From Robertmurraya korlensis (GTDB taxonomy: Bacteria; Bacillota; Bacilli; Bacillales; Cytobacillaceae): a DNA stretch of 64,000 bases. Position numbers and translations under genes: made by a program. The stretch covers positions 248,001 to 312,000 of the forward strand of contig NZ_JAMBNS010000003.1 of assembly GCF_023715225.1 (NCBI RefSeq), given 5' to 3'. This document shows positions 55,665-64,000 of the stretch, piece after piece. Every line of letters begins with the position of its first letter. The first letter of the stretch is position 1. The notes beneath the pieces were generated by a model. That model made no database searches. It was given only the letters and a program-made list of their open reading frames with translations, and was not told the origin of the DNA.

Positions 55665-56405
55665 TTAGTTGTCCATAGGGAGGTCAATTGATGCACCTGA
55701 ATCACCACCGCCACCGTTATAAAACTGTGGAACTTCACCTTTTATTAGACCAGTCGCAACCGGTACATCCTCTTTAACGGTAATAATTTCCGTAGCGAAT
55801 GGAATGATAATCTGTACCTTTACTTCTACTTGAACATGAATTTCTACCCATGTATTATTGATTCCCAATTCTTCTTTCACTGTCTTAAAGGTAGAAGTAA
55901 CGGAACCGATAGAGTTAAATTTTATTGGTATTTTTGGTCCTAAGTTACCTAAAAGGGCATTATTGGTAGCCTGACCTAACGGAACATAATAAACGATTCC
56001 GTTTTCCTTTTTATCCGTATTGATTTCAATATCGGTGAAGGATTCAAGCTCTGAGAGATCTCCCTTTTCAGCCTTTTTAATATTGTCTTGTACCAACTCT
56101 GTTACTTCTGCTTTAACACGGTTTAAATGTTCTGCGTTTAAGAACACCACGTCTCCATTCCCGGTTTCTTCGAACTTTATATCCATAACATTAGTTATTT
56201 TTTTACTTACTGCATTATTTATGACGAGTGAAGCAATTTTTCGAGTTTGTGAGTTTGCATAGCTAACAAGTGTAGGCTTCAATCCCTCATTTATTATCCA
56301 AAGACCAGCTGCTGTTGAAAAGATAAAAAACACAAAGGTAAGTAAAAAAACATATCTGAACGGCAATGGACCTCTCCGCGGCAGACGACCGCGAAATTTA
56401 CGCAA
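55665..56405 (-). CDS. yunB: Sporulation protein YunB
   Basis: The 246-residue protein has one N-terminal membrane helix (YVFLLTFVFFIFSTAAGLWI, about 18-37), then an extracytoplasmic domain with ANSQTRKIASLVINNAVSKK and YYVPLGQATNNALLGNLGPK. YunB is a SigE-dependent protein needed for normal spore formation. It starts with TTG behind GGGGGGATTTGTC, and this ribosome site lies in a strong hairpin. Confidence 0.92.
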   Translation of the reverse strand: MRKFRGRLPRRGPLPFRYVFLLTFVFFIFSTAAGLWIINEGLKPTLVSYANSQTRKIASLVINNAVSKKITNVMDIKFEETGNGDVVFLNAEHLNRVKAEVTELVQDNIKKAEKGDLSELESFTDIEINTDKKENGIVYYVPLGQATNNALLGNLGPKIPIKFNSIGSVTSTFKTVKEELGINNTWVEIHVQVEVKVQIIIPFATEIITVKEDVPVATGLIKGEVPQFYNGGGGDSGASIDLPMDN

Positions 56406-56412
56406 GACAAAT

Positions 56413-56450
56413 CCCCCCTTTACAAGCTATATGTATGCTGTAAAGGAGGG
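56413..56450 (-). promoter_or_regulatory. Hairpin covering the yunB ribosome binding site
   Basis: In the leftward RNA, CCCUCCUUUACA (56450-56439) pairs with UGUAAAGGGGGG (56424-56413) over 12 bp with one G-U. The 3' arm is the yunB Shine-Dalgarno sequence. The loop contains CATACATA, near the SigE -10 consensus. Confidence 0.55.
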
Positions 56451-56493
56451 AACTAGCGCAAAAATATGAATTTTTTTATGGTTGAAAGACTAG

Positions 56494-57591
56494 TTACGCT
56501 TTTTTAGGAAAGGTCGTGTCACATTCGACAATCATTGTTGTTAAGCTTTTGCTTAGGTCTAGTTCGTATGGGTTAATGCTTATCCCATCTACTTCAATGA
56601 CTCTTACAACGGGCCGGTCGCTAACTCCTATGTTTTGTTTGGATACAACTCCTTTACGGCCATCATCAAGTAAAACCGTAATTCCAACAGGGTATATAGC
56701 TACCCCTTTGCGAAATGCCTCAATTATTTTAGGATCAAAAAGAGTTCCTGAGCCGGCAAACAAAATTTCCAAGCCATGATGAGGTAGCATAGCATCACGA
56801 TACACTCGATTTGAAGTAACCGCATCAAACACATCAGCTACCGCAATAATTTTTGCAAGCTGATGAATATCTTCTCCAACGATCCCTCGTGGATACCCCG
56901 TCCCATTTAGCCGTTCATGATGCTGATACGCACAATGAGCGACAATAAGAGACATCGCCGGAACATTACGAAGCATTTGAAATCCTTCTTCAGGATGTTT
57001 TTTTATCTCATCGTATTCTTCATCTGTTAATTTTCCAGGCTTCTGAAGAATTTCACATGATACTTTCATTTTCCCTACATCGTGAAGGATGGCTCCCATT
57101 CCTAGCATTTCAAGCTCTTTAGGAGGAAGCTTTAACTTGATTCCAATCGCAAGAGAATACATCGTCACGTGTAAGGAATGGGTAAAGATATAGTTATCAT
57201 ATGTATAGACGTCAGCTAACATGGTTAACAAATTTCCGTTATTTTTCAACTCAAATAAAAGCTGTCTTATTAGATCTTTAAATCTTTTTGAAGCTTTTTC
57301 AATAACAAATGTGGTATTAAATTTGCTATCCATTTGAAGTTCTTGGAAGGTTGTTTCTATCGTTTGGACAGCCTCTCTTCGAATCGAATCAGGGAGTACC
57401 TCAATATACTCGATCCCCTCTGTTAAAGAATCCTTTATATATATGTAGGTAATGCCCAGCAATTGTAATCGCTTAAGCATTTTTTCGTTTAACTCTACTC
57501 CCTCGCTTAGTAAAATCTGTCCTTTATCATTTCTAACCGTTTTTCCTAGTATTGTTCCAGATTCTACATTAGCGGTAGCTACTAGTCTCAT
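56494..57591 (-). CDS. HD-GYP domain c-di-GMP phosphodiesterase-like protein
   Basis: The 365-residue protein has an N-terminal small domain with GKTVRNDKGQILLSEG, the HD pair in ILHDVGKMKV (about 168-177) and the GYP motif in HHERLNGTGYP (about 224-234). Both are complete, so hydrolysis of c-di-GMP to GMP is plausible. No membrane segment; a C-terminal strand domain follows. A SigD-like promoter stands upstream. Confidence 0.9.
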   Translation of the reverse strand: MRLVATANVESGTILGKTVRNDKGQILLSEGVELNEKMLKRLQLLGITYIYIKDSLTEGIEYIEVLPDSIRREAVQTIETTFQELQMDSKFNTTFVIEKASKRFKDLIRQLLFELKNNGNLLTMLADVYTYDNYIFTHSLHVTMYSLAIGIKLKLPPKELEMLGMGAILHDVGKMKVSCEILQKPGKLTDEEYDEIKKHPEEGFQMLRNVPAMSLIVAHCAYQHHERLNGTGYPRGIVGEDIHQLAKIIAVADVFDAVTSNRVYRDAMLPHHGLEILFAGSGTLFDPKIIEAFRKGVAIYPVGITVLLDDGRKGVVSKQNIGVSDRPVVRVIEVDGISINPYELDLSKSLTTMIVECDTTFPKKA

Positions 57592-57672
57592 TATAGTTCT
57601 CCTGTATTAGTCTGACTGAGATTATTCAACAAGTTCTGACAAATTCCTACTTTATCTTCTAAGATAACTCTA

Positions 57673-57699
57673 TTATCGACTAAATTACAACATACTTTA
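57673..57699 (-). promoter_or_regulatory. SigD-like promoter of the HD-GYP gene
   Basis: Leftward it reads TAAA (57699-57696), exactly 15 bp, then GTCGATAA (57680-57673), 6 of 8 matches to the motility SigD -10 GCCGATAT. It lies about 80 bp before the gene. Confidence 0.5.
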
Positions 57700-57793
57700 G
57701 TACCTAATTACAAAAATAAATAGGCCAAATGGCTATATTTACTTATCAGTAAGAACAAACCTATTTCCTATTACCATTATTTCCAAATAAAAC

Positions 57794-57821
57794 TAAAAAA
57801 AGGCACATATTCTGCGCCTTT
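57794..57821 (-). terminator. Terminator after yunC
   Basis: AAAGGC (57821-57816 leftward) pairs with GCCTTT (57804-57799) around a partly paired loop, with a T-run after. Confidence 0.75.
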
Positions 57822-58124
57822 TTAAATCATTTTTAACATGGCATCTTTTCCAAGCATACCCTTTGTAATCCCTAAATTTTCAGCTTCAAACGTAACGGAT
57901 TCTAAAGGTGCCTCTAAAAGCTGCTCTATGGTTTTAACACCAACGGCTCTACCAGCAATTACTTTTCTATCCTTAAGCTTTTCATTGAGAAGTGCCACAT
58001 CAAGAGCACCACACATGATGTATCCTTTATCATTGCTCACGACGAGCAAATTTGTTTTTGGGAGTTTTACTGATACACTTAAAAAAGTGTGCCCATTGAT
58101 TTCAATAGGTGAAAGCTCAATCAC
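57822..58124 (-). CDS. yunC: YunC-like DUF1805 protein
   Basis: The 100-residue protein has SPIEINGHTFLSVSVKLPKT, GYIMCGALDVALLNEKLKDR and GRAVGVKTIEQLL, the whole-length DUF1805 pattern. Function unknown; conserved next to yunD. Confidence 0.92.
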   Translation of the reverse strand: MIELSPIEINGHTFLSVSVKLPKTNLLVVSNDKGYIMCGALDVALLNEKLKDRKVIAGRAVGVKTIEQLLEAPLESVTFEAENLGITKGMLGKDAMLKMI

Positions 58125-58195
58125 TTGCTACACTCTCCTTTCTTCCTTATCAACTTATGTATTAGGAAGAAAAAATGTGAGTTTCATTTGCCTAG

Positions 58196-59560
58196 CTATT
58201 GCAAGTTTTGAAGCTTCCAGCGTAACAAGTCACGCATAAACTCTGGGAAGAAGAATACTTTATGCTCCGCTCGTCTAATCTCAGGAAACAGCTGACCAAA
58301 AGTAAACATGTCTGGAATGGCTAATTGATAACGTGTTTCTCTTTCAATTTTCTTACCATTAATATAAAAAGAGAGTCCATTATTCCCATGCTTCACCTCG
58401 ACACCCTCAAAAATCATTTTCCCCATGAAAGTCCCACGAAATCCCAACCCCTTAATCACCATATTCCCCCACTTCTCATCTAATGCAAGTCGGATGACTT
58501 CTTGATATTCGGCACCTGAAAGGTCGACCACCGTAGGATTTATGGGATGTGGACAAATTGTTAATAAATCGTATTCCGTAACCATTTCACTTGGTAAATC
58601 ATGCAATATTAACCCTTCGTTTAAAAAGGCACTATCTACGTTACACCAGCTGCGAAGAGTTTCACAAAGAAGGCGTGCTAATACTTCCCTCGATCGGTAA
58701 GGCTCTCTTATTCTAGCAACTTCTGTAAAAAGCAATGCCTTTCCTTCCTCATACAGCTGATTCTCCTCTTCCTTTTCGTTTTCTACATAAGGAAGTTTAT
58801 TTGAATCATACGCTATAGCTCGCTTTTTTGTCACCTGACGTGTTTCACAATCAATCGTAAGTGTAATATGGCCAAGAAACATTCCGTACTTTCCTGCAGC
58901 ACCTAGAATGACATCATTTATCTCTTTTCCTTCATGAAACACATGATGGGTATGTGCCCCTAAAATCACATCAATTTCAGGAAACTCTTCAGCAATGGCC
59001 TCATCATCATGTATGCCTAAATGAGAGAGGAGAATAATGATGTCTGCTTTTTCTTTTATTAAGGCGAGCTGATGCTTTAGTTCTTCCATCGGTTCGGATA
59101 GTTTCCAGCCCAGCTGTGCATAAAAATGTGAAAAGTAAGCGGTCAAACCGATAACAGCCACACGTACTTTATTTTTAAGCTCATAAATATGATATGGCTC
59201 TACCCACTGAGGACGCGTACCTTTAGCCGTAAAGAAATTCGCTACAATCACATCAAATGTTCTCTTTTGATATAGATTGTCTAAGTCTTCAAAGGAGAGC
59301 GTAATTCCTTCATTATTTCCAATCGTCACGGCCGTGTATCCCACTTCATTTAATAACTCGGTGTTCCGCTTTCCCCTTGTAGCATCTGTAAGAGGATGCC
59401 AACGGTCCATATGATCACCTATGTCAAATAGAAGAACGTTTTCGTTTGCACTTTGGTGAAGGTCTCTCCTTCTCTGTAAAAAAGAGCTAATTCTTGTCCA
59501 GTGCTCGAAATGACTATGTAAGTCATTCGTGTGATAAATATGAATATCTTCAAAGGTCAT
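58196..59560 (-). CDS. yunD: YunD, 5'-nucleotidase-family metallophosphatase
   Basis: The 454-residue protein has metal-binding motifs HTNDLHSHFEH (about 10-20), FDIGDHMDRW, IGNNEG, LLSHLGIHDD and GAHTHH (about 203), then a C-terminal nucleotidase domain from about 290. No signal peptide, so it acts in the cytoplasm, unlike UshA-type secreted enzymes. IGNNEG replaces the usual GNHE. Confidence 0.9.
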   Translation of the reverse strand: MTFEDIHIYHTNDLHSHFEHWTRISSFLQRRRDLHQSANENVLLFDIGDHMDRWHPLTDATRGKRNTELLNEVGYTAVTIGNNEGITLSFEDLDNLYQKRTFDVIVANFFTAKGTRPQWVEPYHIYELKNKVRVAVIGLTAYFSHFYAQLGWKLSEPMEELKHQLALIKEKADIIILLSHLGIHDDEAIAEEFPEIDVILGAHTHHVFHEGKEINDVILGAAGKYGMFLGHITLTIDCETRQVTKKRAIAYDSNKLPYVENEKEEENQLYEEGKALLFTEVARIREPYRSREVLARLLCETLRSWCNVDSAFLNEGLILHDLPSEMVTEYDLLTICPHPINPTVVDLSGAEYQEVIRLALDEKWGNMVIKGLGFRGTFMGKMIFEGVEVKHGNNGLSFYINGKKIERETRYQLAIPDMFTFGQLFPEIRRAEHKVFFFPEFMRDLLRWKLQNLQ

Positions 59561-59584
59561 ACTTTCTCTCCCCTTACAAAAATG

Positions 59585-60427
59585 CTAAAACAAATCAAGC
59601 TGGCGAGGCGCTAAGTTTTCATACTCGATTCCGAGTAGATCAATCAACTCAAGCGCGTTATCAGCGGCATCTCCACCAGAATTGTTATTGAAAACGATAT
59701 ATAGATGTTCTGTTTCTTCTTCTAGTTTTTTTATATGCTCTACCCATTGTCGCAATTCACTCTGATTATATCGATATAAGTATCTGACTTCCCGCCAGTT
59801 TTCTGTACGCTTTTGCCAACCATGTACGTTTCTTCCATGAAAACGAATAAGCAGCTTCTCTCTCTCTAGTGATTCGAGCACAGTAGGGACAGACCCGTCT
59901 CCTGATTGTGGTTCATCGCAAATGCTATGAATCCACTCTTCATCCTTCATAAATTGAATTGTTTGCTCATAAAACGAGGAACGAAACCACGATTGATGAC
60001 GAAATTCAAGTGCGCATGGGATATCCCCCATCTGTTTTTTGCACCAACGCAAGTATTCTACATGCTCCCTTTTACAATCAAACCAAGGCGGAAACTGAAA
60101 CAAGACAATAGCTAACTTGTTACTCTCTATATAAGGTGCAAGTGAGTCCTTAAACGCTTGAAACATTTGCTCCTTGCTTTCAAAAGGAATATCTCCTCTC
60201 GAATGTCCAGTCATCCCCTGATAGGCCTTTACAATAAAACGGAAGGAAGGCGGGGTATCCCGGGTCCATCTTTGCGAATTTTTTATAGGCTGTATCGCAT
60301 AAAAGGAGGAATCCACTTCGACAGTTGGAAAAAAACCAGCATACTCTTTTAACTTATTTCTAGGTGAGGTATGTGGACCGTACAATCGATCATGGTCACC
60401 CCAACCAGTCACTCCAATATAGATCAC
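59585..60427 (-). CDS. yunF: YunF, DUF72 protein
   Basis: The 280-residue TIM-barrel-like protein has IGVTGWGDHDRLYG at the start, FPTVEVDSSFYAIQPIKNSQ, LEFRHQSWF and the C-terminal NNNSGGDAADNALEL. All are typical of DUF72. The GTG at 60427 follows GGAGGGGTGGAAT; the frame to 60442 is inside that site. Ends 25 bp before yunD. Function unknown. Confidence 0.9.
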   Translation of the reverse strand: MIYIGVTGWGDHDRLYGPHTSPRNKLKEYAGFFPTVEVDSSFYAIQPIKNSQRWTRDTPPSFRFIVKAYQGMTGHSRGDIPFESKEQMFQAFKDSLAPYIESNKLAIVLFQFPPWFDCKREHVEYLRWCKKQMGDIPCALEFRHQSWFRSSFYEQTIQFMKDEEWIHSICDEPQSGDGSVPTVLESLEREKLLIRFHGRNVHGWQKRTENWREVRYLYRYNQSELRQWVEHIKKLEEETEHLYIVFNNNSGGDAADNALELIDLLGIEYENLAPRQLDLF

Positions 60428-60472
60428 ATTCCACCCCTCCAACTTTTGTCACCATCATATCATATGTATGAA

Positions 60473-60502
60473 AAAACGTTCACCTTCTAGGTGAACGTTT
60501 CT
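60473..60502 (-). terminator. Terminator of the suf operon
   Basis: AAACGTTCACCT (60502-60491 leftward) and AGGTGAACGTTT (60487-60476) form a 12-bp stem, followed by TTTTTTC. Confidence 0.93.
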
Positions 60503-60510
60503 CTTATTTC

Positions 60511-61908
60511 TTAACCGATTGAACCTTCCATTTCGAACTTGATTAGACGGTTCATTTCAACTGCATATTCCATTGGAAGTTCTTTCGTAAATGGTTCAAT
60601 AAAGCCCATTACGATCATTTCAGTTGCTTCTTCTTCAGAAATACCACGGCTCATTAGATAGAACAATTGCTCCTCAGAAACCTTTGAAACCTTTGCTTCA
60701 TGCTCTAATGAAATGTTGTCGTTTAAGATTTCATTGTAAGGAATGGTATCTGAAGTTGACTGGTTATCCATAATCAGCGTGTCACACTCAATGTTCGCAC
60801 GCGCTCCGTCTGCTTTACGTCCAAAATGAACGATTCCACGGTACGTTACTTTTCCACCTTGCTTCGAAATCGACTTTGAAACGATAGTAGAAGACGTATT
60901 AGGAGCTAGGTGAATCATCTTCGCTCCAGCATCTTGGTGTTGACCTTTACCAGCTAGTGCGATTGATAATGTCATTCCACGAGCACCTTCGCCCTTAAGG
61001 ATTACCGCAGGATATTTCATAGTCAGCTTTGAACCGATGTTCCCATCAATCCATTCCATTGTTGCATTTGCTTCACAAACTGCACGCTTCGTAACCAGGT
61101 TAAACACGTTGTTTGCCCAGTTTTGAATCGTTGTATAACGACAGTAAGCATCTTTCTTGATAATGATTTCAACAACTGCACTATGAAGTGAGTTAGTTGT
61201 ATAAACAGGTGCTGTACAACCTTCTACATAATGTACATGTGCGCCTTCATCAACAATGATAAGCGTACGTTCGAACTGCCCCATGTTTTCAGAGTTGATA
61301 CGGAAATATGCTTGAAGTGGAGTTTCTACCTTTACACCTTTTGGTACATAGATGAAAGATCCACCTGACCATACAGCAGAGTTTAATGCAGCAAATTTGT
61401 TATCTGTTGGAGGAATCACTTTCGCCCAGTGCTCACGGAAGATGTCTTCGTTTTCACGAAGGGCAGAATCCGTGTCCTTAAACACAATACCTAGGTTTTC
61501 AAGATCTTCTTGCATATTGTGATATACAACCTCAGATTCGTACTGAGCAGATACACCAGCTAAGTACTTTTGTTCCGCTTCAGGAATACCAAGCTTATCA
61601 AATGTTTGTTTAATTTCTTCAGGAACTTCATCCCAAGAACGTTCTGTCTTTTCAGAAGGTTTTACATAGTACGTAATTTCATCAAAATTTAATGCCGCTA
61701 AATCTCCACCCCATTGTGGCATTGGCATATTGTAAAAATGCTCTAATGATTTCAAACGGAAATCAAGCATCCATTGTGGCTCTTGCTTCATTTTTGAGAT
61801 TTCTTCCACGATTTCACGTGTTAATCCACGCTTCGAGCGGAAGATAGACACATCTTTATCGGCAAAGCCATATTTATAATCACCGATTTCAGGCGCTTTT
61901 TTAGCCAT
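60511..61908 (-). CDS. sufB: Fe-S cluster assembly protein SufB
   Basis: The 465-residue protein has [20 protein letters not shown] at the start, a beta-helix core with [20 protein letters not shown], and [20 protein letters not shown] at the C terminus, like SufD. With SufC and SufD it is the SufBCD scaffold. Last gene of the operon. Confidence 0.96.
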   Translation of the reverse strand: MAKKAPEIGDYKYGFADKDVSIFRSKRGLTREIVEEISKMKQEPQWMLDFRLKSLEHFYNMPMPQWGGDLAALNFDEITYYVKPSEKTERSWDEVPEEIKQTFDKLGIPEAEQKYLAGVSAQYESEVVYHNMQEDLENLGIVFKDTDSALRENEDIFREHWAKVIPPTDNKFAALNSAVWSGGSFIYVPKGVKVETPLQAYFRINSENMGQFERTLIIVDEGAHVHYVEGCTAPVYTTNSLHSAVVEIIIKKDAYCRYTTIQNWANNVFNLVTKRAVCEANATMEWIDGNIGSKLTMKYPAVILKGEGARGMTLSIALAGKGQHQDAGAKMIHLAPNTSSTIVSKSISKQGGKVTYRGIVHFGRKADGARANIECDTLIMDNQSTSDTIPYNEILNDNISLEHEAKVSKVSEEQLFYLMSRGISEEEATEMIVMGFIEPFTKELPMEYAVEMNRLIKFEMEGSIG

Positions 61909-61952
61909 TGTCGTGTTCCTCCATTCGTAGGAGCATGCGTTTATGCTTCCCC

Positions 61953-64000
<2,048 letters not shown>

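Overview
The window reads as a low-GC Firmicute chromosome of the family Bacillaceae, but not Bacillus subtilis itself. The evidence is gene content and order. The host genes follow the B. subtilis yuzB-yutJ / yuzD-yutI / thrB-thrC-hom / yutH-yutG-yutF-yutE / yutD-yutC-lipA-lytH / yunB-yunC-yunD-yunF / suf series, with local differences: recQ beside yuzD, an EAL gene and a DUF3055 gene between yutE and yutD, a MetPS-type transporter, and a gene for an HD-GYP protein.

About 37.4 kb in the left half is an intact-looking siphovirus prophage (1670-39064). It is integrated in the last codons of yutJ, between 19-bp direct repeats, and the phage restores the yutJ reading frame. From right to left it holds: integrase with a LexA-like box (37.6-38.9 kb); a divergent immunity switch with three 16-bp palindromic operators (36.6-37.5 kb); a long leftward early operon of many very small, translationally coupled genes, with a Rha/ORF6C antirepressor, DnaD-like initiator, DnaC-like loader and dUTPase (28.3-36.6 kb); a second and a third tyrosine recombinase plus an ArpU-type late regulator (25.9-28.3 kb); a late control region with four 11-bp-phased repeats, a leader hairpin and a terminator (25.58-25.76 kb); HNH, terminase, HK97-type head, siphoviral tail (with a likely -1 frameshift in the tail chaperones), tail spike, O-acetyltransferase, lysis cassette and a displaced tail endopeptidase (7.1-24.9 kb).

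The left end of the prophage (1.8-7.1 kb) is the most unusual part. A ribbon-helix-helix-like regulator with its own repeat operators heads a leftward operon: a VirB2/TrbC-prepilin-like membrane protein, a LytM/M23 peptidase with a C-terminal membrane anchor, a 782-aa HerA/VirB4/VirD4-type ATPase and two cysteine-rich micro-proteins. This looks like a fragment of a plasmid conjugation apparatus carried by a phage. Divergent from it is a rightward unit: a small XRE repressor with a 14-bp inverted-repeat operator, a membrane-anchored protein and a gene interrupted by a stop codon.

The host half (39.3-64 kb) is ordinary housekeeping: DNA repair (recQ), threonine biosynthesis, sporulation proteins (yutH, yutC, lytH, yunB), cyclic-di-GMP turnover (EAL and HD-GYP proteins, the latter with a SigD-like promoter), lipoate and Fe-S cluster synthesis (lipA, yutI, suf operon). 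A dispersed GC-rich Bacillaceae repeat abuts the right attachment site. No tRNA, rRNA or CRISPR array was seen. Protein identities come from recognition of motifs and remembered family sequences; no database search was possible.
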